A DNA stretch of 64,000 nucleotides, from NCBI RefSeq assembly GCF_014196745.1, contig NZ_JACIEH010000001.1:1116001-1180000 (forward strand). Direction: 5' to 3'. Below are positions 37,651 through 46,401 of this stretch, piece after piece. Every line of letters starts with the position of its first letter. Position 1 is the first letter of the stretch. A program made the translations under genes and the position numbers. Under the pieces are notes generated by a model that did no database searches, was not told where the DNA came from, and worked only from the letters and a program-made list of their open reading frames with translations. This DNA comes from Sphingomonas kyeonggiensis. GTDB taxonomy: Bacteria; Pseudomonadota; Alphaproteobacteria; Sphingomonadales; Sphingomonadaceae.

Positions 37651-37729
37651 GTCATCCCGGCGAAAGCCGGGATCTCAGGAGGCAAGCGAGCGGCTCATGG
37701 CACGAGATCCCGGCTTTCGCCGGGATGAC
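37651..37729. repeat. Inverted pair of an interspersed palindromic repeat
   Basis: GTCATCCCGGCGAAAGCCGG plus GATCTC (37651-37676) recurs exactly inverted at 37704-37729 with 27 bp between. Each arm itself contains the CCCGGCGAAAGCCGGG hairpin. This is the sphingomonad/alphaproteobacterial element that encodes PAFAGMT-like peptides when read through. It lies between greB and the transglycosylase gene and extends into the greB 5' region. Confidence 0.9.
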
Positions 37730-37739
37730 GGCTATAAAA

Positions 37740-39755
37740 TCAGCCCGGCTTGTTCTTGCCCAGATACCAGCTGGTGTTCGCCGGCCCCCTCGAGCGCGAG
37801 CGCTCGGGATTGAGCAGGTCGTAGACCACTGCGTTCTCGATCACGCGCTGGACGTAGTTCTTCGTCTCGAAGATCGGGATCTGCTCGATCCACTGGACGA
37901 TGTCGCCGCCCGGTAGGCGGGGATCGCCATTGGCGCGGATCCATTTGTTCACATTGCCCGGGCCGGCATTATAGGCCGCGATCGCCAGCGGATAGCTGCC
38001 GTAGAGATTGTACATCCGCTGGAAATAGGTCGAGCCGAGCTGGATGTTGTAATCGGTGTCGGAGTTAAGCGTGCCCGGGCTGTAGCTCATGCCGAGCTTG
38101 GTCGAGACCTCGCGCGCCGTGCCGGGCATCAGCTGCATCAGCCCGCGTGCGCCGGCATGGCTGACCGCGTCACGATCGAACTGGCTCTCCTGCCGCGCGA
38201 TGGCATGGACGATCGTCCAGTAATCCTGCTGCGCCGCCGGCACCGCCACCGTGGGATAGCCCGCGGCGGTATAGTCGGAGAGGCCGTTCTGCAGCGCGCT
38301 CTTGCCGACCAGCACGCCCAGGTCCGGGCGGCCGATCGCGCGGCTCAGCTCGGCGGCGAGGATGTGATCGCTGTCCGACGTCGCGTCATTGGCGATCTGG
38401 CGGATGAACAGGCCCTGGTCCTGGCGATTGCCCATCGTGCCGAGCAGCTGCGCGGCGCGCACCGTTTCCTTCTTGAAGAAGGCGTCGCGCACCGCGGGAT
38501 CGCTCACCTTCGCATTGAAATCGGGCGGGCGCTTGAGGGGATTGCCGAGCCGCTCGGTGGCGAGCTGGCCGTAATAGACATCGGGGAAGCCCGCTGCCTT
38601 GGTGTAGAAGCTGGTCGCCTTGGCCTGGTCGCCCGAAACCTCGGCGGCGCGGCCGGCCCAGTAGAAGCCCTTGGACTGGGTGGTCGGGGTCTTGGAGCCA
38701 TGGCCGTAGCGATCGAACATGCCGACCGCGTCGCGGCTGCGACCGAGACTGTTGAGCGCCACCGTGCCCGCGAGCCAGGTGAGGCTGGTGTAATCGTCGC
38801 GTTCGCCGAGCGGCAGCTGGCTGATGTCGGTGCCGGTCGGGAAGGCATCGTCGACCTGGCTGGCGATCTGATAGGCGAGGCTGAACTGCCCGTCCGACTG
38901 GGCGCCGCGCGCCGCCGTCAGCAGTACCTCGTACCATTCCTCGGCATCGCCGGGATAGGAAGCGAGCTGGCGCGGCTGGGCGAGATAGGCGCGCATCGCC
39001 GGGCTCTGGCCGGTGTCGCGCAGCCAGGTGGCGCGATCGGCGATGAAGCCTGGATTGGTGCGGCCGGTCGCAAGCGCGTTGGAGCCCTTCACATCGGCAT
39101 CGGGCGCCTTGGTACGGAAGGCGATGCGGGCATCGAACACCGGGCGCATCGCCGGCGAGACATAGGAAAGCTGGCGCTGCGCGGCGCTGAGCGAGCCCGC
39201 CCAGAGCAGCATGTCCATGCGCGCGTCGTGATCGGCCGGCGTGAGCGCGGAGGCGAAGCCGGCAAGCAGCGCGGTTTCGTCGCGCGGGCGCAGCACGCCG
39301 TGGCGCCATGCGCGGCGAGCCTGTTCCTCGGCCTCGGCACGCTTGCCCGATGCGGCGAGCGCCTCGGCATAGCGGGTGCGGCCGGCGGCGGTCAGCGGTG
39401 GGAAGCGCTCGAAGAAGCGTACGACCAGGCCGGGCGCCCAGGTGCCACTCTCGAGCACGGTCTCGGCGGCGGCGCGGCGGCTCTTCTCGCCGGGCCAGCC
39501 CGGGTGGAGCAGCAGGAAATTGGCATAGTCGGAAAAGGGGTAGTTATCCGACTGCTGGAGCCGCTTCCATTCGACCAGGGCATCGCCGAGCTGATCGGCC
39601 TGGATATAGGGCGGGGGCACGCGGGGAACGCCGGCTTCCAGCGCGACCTTGTACCACTGGATCTGCTGCTGCGTGAGCTGCGACGAGGCGGCGAGCCCGG
39701 AGACGCCCGCGAACAACAAAGCACTTTTCAACAGCGGAGCAAGCATACTGGACAT
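37740..39755 (-). CDS. slt: Soluble lytic murein transglycosylase
   Basis: The 671-residue precursor has an N-terminal hydrophobic signal (LLKSALLFAGVSGLAASS), a long superhelical U-domain of TPR-like helices, and a C-terminal lysozyme-like catalytic domain. The latter has ARQESQFDRDAVSHAGARG with catalytic Glu523, LMQLMPGTA, and AIAAYNAGPGNVNKW. Such enzymes cleave the MurNAc-GlcNAc bond to give anhydro-muropeptides in the periplasm. It is divergent from dapA with only 62 bp between the starts. Confidence 0.94.
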   Translation of the reverse strand: MSSMLAPLLKSALLFAGVSGLAASSQLTQQQIQWYKVALEAGVPRVPPPYIQADQLGDALVEWKRLQQSDNYPFSDYANFLLLHPGWPGEKSRRAAAETVLESGTWAPGLVVRFFERFPPLTAAGRTRYAEALAASGKRAEAEEQARRAWRHGVLRPRDETALLAGFASALTPADHDARMDMLLWAGSLSAAQRQLSYVSPAMRPVFDARIAFRTKAPDADVKGSNALATGRTNPGFIADRATWLRDTGQSPAMRAYLAQPRQLASYPGDAEEWYEVLLTAARGAQSDGQFSLAYQIASQVDDAFPTGTDISQLPLGERDDYTSLTWLAGTVALNSLGRSRDAVGMFDRYGHGSKTPTTQSKGFYWAGRAAEVSGDQAKATSFYTKAAGFPDVYYGQLATERLGNPLKRPPDFNAKVSDPAVRDAFFKKETVRAAQLLGTMGNRQDQGLFIRQIANDATSDSDHILAAELSRAIGRPDLGVLVGKSALQNGLSDYTAAGYPTVAVPAAQQDYWTIVHAIARQESQFDRDAVSHAGARGLMQLMPGTAREVSTKLGMSYSPGTLNSDTDYNIQLGSTYFQRMYNLYGSYPLAIAAYNAGPGNVNKWIRANGDPRLPGGDIVQWIEQIPIFETKNYVQRVIENAVVYDLLNPERSRSRGPANTSWYLGKNKPG

Positions 39756-39817
39756 GATAGATGACCCGGGCCTATCTGCCAGCCCCGATTTGGGGATTTA
39801 AGGAAGATTTTCGGATC

Positions 39818-40699
39818 ATGTTCTCGGGCTCCATTCCCGCGCTGGTGACGCCGTTCCGTAACGGCAGCTTCGCGGAGGAAGACTATCGCGCGCTTGTTGA
39901 ATGGCAGATTGCTGAAGGCTCTGCCGGGCTGGTGCCGTGCGGCACCACCGGCGAGGCGGCGACCATGCCGAAAGACGAGCATTTCGAAGTGGTGCGCGTC
40001 TGCGCCGACCAGGCGAAGGGCCGCGTGCCCGTGCTCGCCGGGGCCGGCTCGAACGACACGCTGGTCGCGATCGAGAATGTGAAAGCCTCTGCCGACGCCG
40101 GCGCCGATGCGGTGCTGATGGTCCCGCCCTATTACAACCGCCCGAGCCAGGAAGGCATCTTCCAGCATTTCGCGGCGATCGCCGAGCAGGCCGATCTGCC
40201 GATCGTGCTCTACAATGTGCCCGGCCGCACGGTGACCGACATCCAGCCCGCCACCATGGCGCGGATCGTCAAGGCGTTTCCGGGCAAGTTCATCGGGGTG
40301 AAGGATGCGACGGGATCCCTCGCCCGCGTCTCCGAGCAGCGCGCCGGCTGCGGGCACGACTTCATCCAGCTCTCGGGCAATGACGAGACGGCGCTGGCCT
40401 TCAACGCGATGGGCGGCACGGGCTGCATCTCGGTCACCGCCAACGTCGCGCCGAAGCTGTGCGCCGAGTTCCAGGCGGCCTGGGCGGCGGGCGATCATGC
40501 GCAGGCGCTGGAACTGCACGACCGGCTCTATCCGCTGCACCTCGCGATGTTCACCGATGCCTCTCCGGGCCCGGTGAAATATGCGCTGGGCCGGGTGCGG
40601 GAGGGCTTCCCGCAGGACCTGCGCCTGCCGATGACCCCGGCGGGCGAGGCGAGCCGCAAGGCGGTCGACGCCGCGCTGGCGCATGCCGGGCTGATCTGA
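39818..40699 (+). CDS. dapA: 4-hydroxy-tetrahydrodipicolinate synthase
   Basis: The 293-residue enzyme condenses pyruvate with aspartate semialdehyde in the lysine/diaminopimelate pathway. LVPCGTTGEAATM at 38-50 holds the Thr pair, VLYNVPGRTV holds Tyr132, and GVKDATG contains the Schiff-base Lys162. Length is normal. ATG at 39818 follows AAGGAAG; the in-frame start at 39761 would overlap the divergent promoter region. Confidence 0.97.
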   Translation: MFSGSIPALVTPFRNGSFAEEDYRALVEWQIAEGSAGLVPCGTTGEAATMPKDEHFEVVRVCADQAKGRVPVLAGAGSNDTLVAIENVKASADAGADAVLMVPPYYNRPSQEGIFQHFAAIAEQADLPIVLYNVPGRTVTDIQPATMARIVKAFPGKFIGVKDATGSLARVSEQRAGCGHDFIQLSGNDETALAFNAMGGTGCISVTANVAPKLCAEFQAAWAAGDHAQALELHDRLYPLHLAMFTDASPGPVKYALGRVREGFPQDLRLPMTPAGEASRKAVDAALAHAGLI

Positions 40700-40705
40700 C
40701 CTCAA

Positions 40706-40729
40706 TTCCCCTCCCCGCGGGGAGGGGAA
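40706..40729. terminator. 24-bp perfect palindrome after dapA
   Basis: TTCCCCTCCCCG and CGGGGAGGGGAA are directly adjacent with no loop and no T-run. It sits 6 bp after the dapA stop and 12 bp before the end of the convergent oxygenase gene, a position where a shared hairpin terminator is expected. Confidence 0.5.
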
Positions 40730-40741
40730 GAAGGCGGACGA

Positions 40742-41473
40742 TCAGGTCCGCTGCTCGCCGCCACCATAATAGGTCGGCACCTGGCCGCGGATCCAGGCAT
40801 TCTCCCGGAACCATTTGGTGACGACGTACTTGGTGCCCTCGAGCACGCGCATGCCTTCGTGCAGCGTGTCGTAATTGGGCGTGCCGTCTTCCATCATGTT
40901 GTTCCAGATCAGCAACAGGCCCTTCTTCGGCTTGAAGCGGACCCCGGCGCGCGGGAACCAGGTGGCGCCGCCTTCCTCGACATCGTTGAGATAGGCCATC
41001 GCGGTCCAGGTGCGCTGGCCGCCGAACTCGAGCATCTTCTCCCAATATTCCGCGCCCTCGTGGAAATAGTCGCAGTGGGCGCGGAACTGCTGGCCGGGGG
41101 CATAGCGCTGGCCCTGCAGCGTCTCGGCATTCTCCGGCGGCAGGCCGAGCAGATGGGCGATGCGGTCGTCGATCTGCCAGACCAGATCGGACCAGCGATC
41201 GAGATCGGTCGAGCTGCTGGTGCGGAATTCGGGATCCTCGTGCGCGGCGAGCAGGGTGGAGGGGCGCGCCGATTTGTCGATCAGCGCGACCAGCGCGTCG
41301 CACTCGGCTTCGCTAAGGAACTCGGGATAGGTGTAGAGCTGCGCGGTCTCCACCTTGGCCCGCTTGATGCCGGGCCGGGCCTCCAGCCTCGCGGTGACTT
41401 CGCGGGCGATCCGCGCGCGATTGGGCGAGGGGGATCCCGATACTTTGCCGATATTCTTGCTCACAAGGGCCAA
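40742..41473 (-). CDS. Prolyl 4-hydroxylase-like 2OG-Fe(II) oxygenase
   Basis: The 243-residue protein matches bacterial P4H-type oxygenases. FRAHCDYFHEG provides His133 and Asp135, TLHEGMRVLEGTKYVVTKWF provides the distal His205 and the 2-oxoglutarate Lys, and WTAMAYLNDVEEGGATWFP is the family core strand. It likely hydroxylates a prolyl or related residue of a protein. The first codon is TTG at 41473; a GTG at 41464 is an equally possible start. No substrate gene can be pointed to. Confidence 0.85.
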   Translation of the reverse strand: MALVSKNIGKVSGSPSPNRARIAREVTARLEARPGIKRAKVETAQLYTYPEFLSEAECDALVALIDKSARPSTLLAAHEDPEFRTSSSTDLDRWSDLVWQIDDRIAHLLGLPPENAETLQGQRYAPGQQFRAHCDYFHEGAEYWEKMLEFGGQRTWTAMAYLNDVEEGGATWFPRAGVRFKPKKGLLLIWNNMMEDGTPNYDTLHEGMRVLEGTKYVVTKWFRENAWIRGQVPTYYGGGEQRT

Positions 41474-41580
41474 TTTGCGCCTGAGGGCCTCGCGGTCAAT
41501 AGGGTGGTGCTTGCCGCCAAAGGCAAGAGGCCCGGTCCTGACGGGCCGGGCCTCCCACTTCTGGCAAGGTGCGGGCGGGC

Positions 41581-42510
41581 TTACCAGAAGATGTCGTAGA
41601 TCGTGTCGACCACCTCGCCGGTATCGACATCGACGAGCAGCGCGTCGTTATAGTAGCGCACCCAGCGATACGGGCCATAGGCCTCGGGCAGGCGGTAATA
41701 ATAGGGATCGTTGATCCAGTATTGCGACGAGAACAGGATCGAATTCAGCGTGAAGCCGATCCCGAAGCGCCGATAGCCATAGCCCCAGCCCGACGGCGCA
41801 TAGTAGCGCGGCAGGCGGTAGATGCCGCGATTGGAGCCGCGATAGCCGCGCCAGTCGTAGCGGTGGTCGTTGCGCCAGCTGTTGTTCCAGCGGCCACGGT
41901 CGTTCCCGCCCCAGCCACGGTTGTTGTCCCAGCGGTTGCGGTCGTTGCCGCCCCAGCCACCCCGGTTCCAGCCGCCATTGTTGCGGTTCCAGTCGTTGCG
42001 GTTGCGGTCGTTGTTCCAGTTGCGGTCGCGGTTGCGATCGTTCCAGTCGCGGTTGCCGCGATCCCACTGGCCGCCGCGATTGCCGTCGCGGTTCCAGTCG
42101 CGCCGGCCGTCGCCGCCGCGATTGCCATCCCAGCGCTGCTGCGGGGGCTGCGCCTGGGGCGGGGAGACCTGGCCGCCGGACTGGCCGCCATTCCATTGCG
42201 GACGCGCGCCGCGGTCGCCGCCATTCCAGCCGCCACGGTTCCAGCCGCCGCCATTGTTGCTGCCGCCATTCCATTCGCGGCGCGGCTGCTGCTGAGGCTG
42301 CGCCTGCTGCTGGGGTTGGCCCGAGGACTGGCGCCAGCCGCCGCCGCGATTGCCGCGGTCACCGCGATCGCCACGGTCCTGCGCCGGCTGCGAGGCGCCC
42401 GAATTGCCGGAACGGTCACCACCGCCCCAGCGATGCCCGCGATCCTGCGCCAGTGCCGGCGGGACCAGGGCTGTTGCGGCGATGATCGCCGCGAGCAAGG
42501 TCTTCTTCAT
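41581..42510 (-). CDS. RcnB-like periplasmic protein with long Asn/Arg/Gly/Trp/Asp-rich domain
   Basis: The 309-residue precursor has a signal peptide (cleavage after ALAQD). The middle 170 residues are low-complexity repeats of WNRGG, RNDWNR and WGGNDR type and are surely disordered. The C-terminus (YYAPSGWGYGYRRFGIGF, WINDPYYYRLPEAYGPYRWVRYYND) is the RcnB domain seen in nickel/cobalt homeostasis proteins. The encoding DNA is strongly repetitive, giving long false ORFs on the other strand. ATG at 42510 fits the signal peptide. Metal homeostasis is a family-based inference. Confidence 0.82.
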   Translation of the reverse strand: MKKTLLAAIIAATALVPPALAQDRGHRWGGGDRSGNSGASQPAQDRGDRGDRGNRGGGWRQSSGQPQQQAQPQQQPRREWNGGSNNGGGWNRGGWNGGDRGARPQWNGGQSGGQVSPPQAQPPQQRWDGNRGGDGRRDWNRDGNRGGQWDRGNRDWNDRNRDRNWNNDRNRNDWNRNNGGWNRGGWGGNDRNRWDNNRGWGGNDRGRWNNSWRNDHRYDWRGYRGSNRGIYRLPRYYAPSGWGYGYRRFGIGFTLNSILFSSQYWINDPYYYRLPEAYGPYRWVRYYNDALLVDVDTGEVVDTIYDIFW

Positions 42511-42629
42511 CAAGTGTCTCCGCTGGGACCGGCACACGCGCCGGGCTTCGAGGGTAGCACCTCTCTAAAACCCGGCGGCTGACATGACTCTGAATTCATC
42601 TGTCAGCCAATTGAAAGCATCTGAAGCAC

Positions 42630-43142
42630 TTAGGGTTCCGACTGGGCCGGCGTCGGCGCGTCCTGGCCCGGTTCCGGCGCGGGCGCGTCGCCACGGGCAA
42701 TGCGGGCGGCGTTCTGGACCGCCTCGATCAGCCGCGGATAGATGCCGCAGCGGCAGAGATTGGGGATCGCATCCTTGATGTCCGCCTCGCTGGGATTGCG
42801 ATTGGCGCGGAGCAGCACCGATGCGGCCATCACCACGCCGGGGATGCAATAGCCGCATTGCGGCACGTTCGCGGCGATGAAGGCCTGTTGCACCGGGTGG
42901 CTGCGATCCTTGGACAGCCCCTCGATCGTGGTGACGAAAGTGCCCTCGAGCGCGCCGATCGTCTCCTGGCAGGCGAGGCGGGCGGTGCCGTCGACGTCCA
43001 CGGTGCAGGCGCCGCAATCGCCGGTACCGCAGCCATATTTGGTGCCGGTGAGGTTGGAGGCGTCGCGCAGGGCCCAGAGCAGAGGCGTGCGCGGATCCAT
43101 CTTGTACGCGACCGGCTGGTTGTTGACGGTGAAGCGAGTCAT
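42630..43142 (-). CDS. (2Fe-2S)-binding subunit of a molybdenum hydroxylase (IorA-type)
   Basis: The 170-residue protein has the two [2Fe-2S] clusters of xanthine-oxidase-type small subunits: Cys38, 43, 46 and 58 (KYGCGTGDCGACTV and LAC) and Cys96, 99, 130 and 132 (PQCGYCIPG and NLCRCG). It resembles the isoquinoline 1-oxidoreductase alpha subunit. Normally the molybdopterin-binding large subunit follows, but downstream on this strand lies the RcnB-like gene, so the large subunit must be elsewhere. The Pro/Glu tail after residue 150 is unusual. Confidence 0.9.
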   Translation of the reverse strand: MTRFTVNNQPVAYKMDPRTPLLWALRDASNLTGTKYGCGTGDCGACTVDVDGTARLACQETIGALEGTFVTTIEGLSKDRSHPVQQAFIAANVPQCGYCIPGVVMAASVLLRANRNPSEADIKDAIPNLCRCGIYPRLIEAVQNAARIARGDAPAPEPGQDAPTPAQSEP

Positions 43143-43219
43143 GCGCCGGGTGTAGCGGGAAACGCGGCGTTTCCGAAACCGGCATTGTGCCGGGGCGCTC
43201 CGGGCGCGACATCAGTCGC

Positions 43220-44020
43220 ATGACACTTCCCACGCTCTTCATCCCGCATGGCGGTGGCCCGTGCTTCTTCATGGACCCCAACGGCGGCCCGGCCGATCCG
43301 ATGTGGCGGCCGATGCAGGCCTATCTGGCAGGACTGATCGACTCGCTGCCGGAGAAGCCGAAGGCGATCCTGATGGTCTCAGGCCATTGGGAGGAGGACC
43401 AGGTCACCGTCCATGCCGGCAACGGCCAGCCGCTGCTGTTCGACTATCATGGCTTCCCCGAGCACACCTATCGCCTGCGCTGGGATGCCCCTGGCTCGCC
43501 CGAAGTCGCCGCGCGGGTGAAGGCGCTGCTCGAGGACGCCGGCTTCCCTGTGGGCGAGGAGCGCGAGCGCGGCTGGGACCACGGGGTGTTCATCCCGATG
43601 ATGGTCGCGGTGCCGGGCGCCGACATCCCGCTCGTCCAGCTCTCGCTGCGCAAGGACCTGAACCCCGCCGACCATATCGCGCTGGGCAGGGCGCTGGCGC
43701 CGCTGCGTGACGAGGGCGTGCTGATCGTGGGCAGCGGCATGAGCTTCCACAACCTCCGCGCCCGCGGGCCGCAGGTGACGCCGGTGGCCAACGAATGGGA
43801 CGACGCGCTCACCGCTGCGGTGACCGACGCGGATCCTGTGCGCAGGGCTCGGCGGGTCGCCGCCTGGGACCAGTTGCCCCATGCCCATTTTGCTCATCCG
43901 CGCGAGGAGCATCTGCTGCCGCTGATGGTCGCGCTCGGCGCGGGCGGCGAGGGGCCGGCGGTGCGCGACTACCGCGACCATGTGATGGGGTGGACGGTCT
44001 CGGGCTACCGGTTCGGGTGA
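43220..44020 (+). CDS. LigB-type extradiol dioxygenase (4,5-DOPA dioxygenase/YgiD-like)
   Basis: The 266-residue protein is a class III extradiol ring-cleavage dioxygenase homologue: FIPHGGGPC with metal ligand His10, MVSGHWEED with His56, RGWDHGVFIPM with the catalytic His, and GSGMSFHNL near residue 175. YgiD-type members cleave catecholic substrates such as L-DOPA. ATG at 43220 places the HGGGP motif at the expected position. It is divergent from the 2Fe-2S gene and its stop abuts the convergent ParE-like gene. Confidence 0.88.
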   Translation: MTLPTLFIPHGGGPCFFMDPNGGPADPMWRPMQAYLAGLIDSLPEKPKAILMVSGHWEEDQVTVHAGNGQPLLFDYHGFPEHTYRLRWDAPGSPEVAARVKALLEDAGFPVGEERERGWDHGVFIPMMVAVPGADIPLVQLSLRKDLNPADHIALGRALAPLRDEGVLIVGSGMSFHNLRARGPQVTPVANEWDDALTAAVTDADPVRRARRVAAWDQLPHAHFAHPREEHLLPLMVALGAGGEGPAVRDYRDHVMGWTVSGYRFG

Positions 44021-44296
44021 CTAGAGTTCGCGATCCTGATAGCGAAAGATCCCGAGGATCAGGATATAATTTGCCTGGACCGAATACGCGACCTTGAAAT
44101 GGTATCTGCGTGTCACGAGCCGGCGAAACGGACGATCTTGCACGGGCACGCCGATGCGCGGGAAGTGGGTGAGTTGATCGATGGAACGGTGGATATCGGC
44201 GAGGATATTGGCCAACGCCTCTGGCGCCACTTCCTCATAGTAAGCGATGATCGAACGCAGATCGGCGGCGGCCTCTGCACGGAAGAGCAGCCTCAT
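44021..44296 (-). CDS. ParE/RelE-family toxin
   Basis: The 91-residue protein has the ParE core: RAEAAADLRSIIAYYEEVAPEAL and the C-terminal FRRLVTRRYHFKVAYSV...GIFRYQDREL region. ParE toxins poison gyrase, RelE relatives cut mRNA; ParE-type is the better guess. Its ATG overlaps the antitoxin stop (ATGA), giving the canonical antitoxin-toxin order. Confidence 0.85.
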   Translation of the reverse strand: MRLLFRAEAAADLRSIIAYYEEVAPEALANILADIHRSIDQLTHFPRIGVPVQDRPFRRLVTRRYHFKVAYSVQANYILILGIFRYQDREL

Positions 44297-44517
44297 TCAG
44301 AGAAGGGCTTGCCGAACAACTCGGCGATTTCCGCGGGATCGGCAAATGACGGCTTGGGTTCGGCCACCCGACGATCGAGTTCGGTCATTTCGCCTTCGGT
44401 GAATGCGTACCGCTCGGAATAGGCCTCCATCAGCGCAGCCAGCGCCGCCTCGACGGATTGCAGACGGTCTGCGGGCAGCCCCTTGGCGAACGAAACGAAG
44501 GAGTCGAGTATCGTCAT
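44293..44517 (-). CDS. Antitoxin of the ParE-type module
   Basis: The 74-residue acidic protein lies immediately upstream of the toxin with a 4-bp overlap. The N-terminus (MTILDSFVSFAKGLPADRLQSVEAAL) is a helix-rich start and the end (EPKPSFADPAEIAELFGKPF) looks like the toxin-wrapping tail. A clear ribbon-helix-helix is not seen, so the antitoxin class is uncertain. Confidence 0.75.
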   Translation of the reverse strand: MTILDSFVSFAKGLPADRLQSVEAALAALMEAYSERYAFTEGEMTELDRRVAEPKPSFADPAEIAELFGKPFSE

Positions 44518-44587
44518 GGGGGCGTTATAGCACAGGAAGGGTTGGCCAGAAGGCTCCCCAGCGCAGGGCCGGGGAGGTTCAGGGTGG

Positions 44588-45346
44588 CTACTCCCGCCAG
44601 CTCTTGTCCGTGCGGTCCACCAGCCGGACCATCGCGGCGAAGTCGGCGGCGCCCGGGCCGCCGGGGACCTGGGCCATGTAGAGGTCGCGCTGGTGCACCG
44701 CCACGACTTCGTCGGATACCACAAGCGGCTCGCCCATCGAGGCGGTGGCGATCTGGATCTCGCAGGCGCGCTGGAGCGACCAGTGCTTGATGAACGCCTC
44801 GGGCAGGGTGCGGCCCATCACCAGGATGCCGTGGTTCCTGAGCAGCATCACCCGCTTGTCGCCGAGATGCGCGAGCAGCCGCTCGCCTTCCTCGTCGCGC
44901 ACCGTCACGCCCTCGAAGTCGTGATAGGCGATCTGGCCGGCGAAGTTGCAGGCGTAGAAGTTGGTCGGGCGCAGGCCGCCTTCGACGCTGGCGACCGCCA
45001 TGCCCGCCGTGGTGTGGGTGTGCGCGATGCAGTGCGCGTCGGGCAGGTGGCGGTGGAACAGCGCGTGCTGGACGAAGCCGGCGCGGTTCACCGGATAGGG
45101 TGAGTCGTCGAGCTTGTTGCCGTCGATGTCGATCTTGACCAGGTTCGACGCCTTCACCTCGCTGAAGTGCAGCCCGAACGGGTTGATCAGGAACGCGCCT
45201 TCCTCGCCAGGCACCTTCAGCGTGATGTGGTTGTAGATCATCTCGGACCAGCCGAGCATGTCGAACACCCGGTAGCAGGCGGCGAGCTGCTGGCGCGCCT
45301 CCCACTCGGCTTCGGTCATGGTCTTGGTTGCCAGCGCGGTGGCCAT
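44588..45346 (-). CDS. Class II aldolase/adducin family protein
   Basis: The 252-residue protein has the zinc-binding pattern of class II (fuculose/ribulose-phosphate-type) aldolases: CIAHTHTTAG with the His pair and LLRNHGILVMGRTL with the third His, plus NHITLKVPG and INPFGLHFSEV near the N-terminus. Bacterial adducin-like homologues often act on short sugar phosphates or in lactone degradation; the substrate here is unknown. It stands alone, divergent from the lipoprotein gene at 45475. Confidence 0.88.
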   Translation of the reverse strand: MATALATKTMTEAEWEARQQLAACYRVFDMLGWSEMIYNHITLKVPGEEGAFLINPFGLHFSEVKASNLVKIDIDGNKLDDSPYPVNRAGFVQHALFHRHLPDAHCIAHTHTTAGMAVASVEGGLRPTNFYACNFAGQIAYHDFEGVTVRDEEGERLLAHLGDKRVMLLRNHGILVMGRTLPEAFIKHWSLQRACEIQIATASMGEPLVVSDEVVAVHQRDLYMAQVPGGPGAADFAAMVRLVDRTDKSWRE

Positions 45347-45474
45347 TTTACCTCTCCCAAGGCTTTTTCGTAATCACGGTATGCCACGAGCAAAGGGGCC
45401 GCGGCAACTCTCTGCGGGATCGAATGCGGGCGCAGTGCGTTTCGCCGGCGCAACGGTTGAGGGGTGTTTTCCGC

Positions 45475-46401
45475 ATGCTGAAGTTGAAGATACGCCAGGG
45501 TGTCGTCCTGGCGGGATTGTTCGCGCTGGCCGCCTGTGGCGGCGCAGGCTCGGGTGGCGGCAACGGATCAACGGCGGTGGCGACTTCGCCCGACGCCACG
45601 GCCAAGATCAGCGCCTATACCGAGGCGTATAACGGGCTGATCGACACGTTCGGCCTGCCGCGCACGGCGGAGGACTATCGGAAGGAAAATATTGCCAGCC
45701 GCTCGCCGAGCGACGACATCTCGATCAGCCAGGGCTGGATCGAAACCGCGCAGGGCAAGCTGAAGACGGCGCGCGCGCTGCCCGGCGCGCTCGGCGCGCT
45801 CGATGTCAAGGCCGAGGCGCTGGAAACTGCGCTGACCAATCTGCTGGCCCGGCTTGGGCCGCTCTACAGCTACTACAACACCAAGGCCTATCGTGCGGAC
45901 GCACTCAAGCGCGGCAAGGAAGAGGACGCGGCGATGACCGCCGAGTTCGATGCGGCGCTGAAGGCAATGGAAGATTTCAACACCGCGCTGGTCCAGCAGC
46001 GTCGTGCCGGCGCCGATGCCGAGCTCGCGAAGCTCAAGTCGGCCGGCGATACGGTCGGCTACAACAACAAGCTGGCGATGCAGCAGGCCGAGGAGCTGGT
46101 CAGCCTGTTCAACAAGCCCGAGGATCTGAAGGATGCAGCGATCTTTGCGAAGGGCGACGTGATCGCCGGTTCGCTTGAGAAGCTGCTCGCCGAGCAGCAA
46201 AAGGCGATTGCGGAGGCCAAGTCAAAGGCGACCGAGCCGGTCCAGAAGAGCCAGTTAGGCGTATACGGCCTGGTCGGCGATATGCTGGGCACGATGATCG
46301 GCCAGTATCGCCAGCTCAAGCAGTCGCATTCGGGCAACGACATGAACTCGATGGTGGACAGCTACAATCGCGTCGTCGGCATGGCGAACGACATCAATTG
46401 A
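45475..46401 (+). CDS. DUF3829 (YiiG-like) lipoprotein
   Basis: The 308-residue precursor has a lipobox LAAC near residue 20 followed by a Gly/Ser linker. The remainder is all-helical and Ala/Lys/Glu-rich ([43 protein letters not shown]), consistent with the DUF3829 family. The function of that family is unknown. ATG at 45475 gives the right lipobox spacing. The 3' end overlaps the convergent ScfR-type regulator by 8 bp. Confidence 0.7.
   Translation: MLKLKIRQGVVLAGLFALAACGGAGSGGGNGSTAVATSPDATAKISAYTEAYNGLIDTFGLPRTAEDYRKENIASRSPSDDISISQGWIETAQGKLKTARALPGALGALDVKAEALETALTNLLARLGPLYSYYNTKAYRADALKRGKEEDAAMTAEFDAALKAMEDFNTALVQQRRAGADAELAKLKSAGDTVGYNNKLAMQQAEELVSLFNKPEDLKDAAIFAKGDVIAGSLEKLLAEQQKAIAEAKSKATEPVQKSQLGVYGLVGDMLGTMIGQYRQLKQSHSGNDMNSMVDSYNRVVGMANDIN

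Noticed and set aside
41870..42295. Long Pro/Ala/Val-rich plus-strand frames over the RcnB-like gene
   Set aside because: They are produced by the repetitive Asn/Arg/Trp codons of the minus-strand gene and have no start signals.
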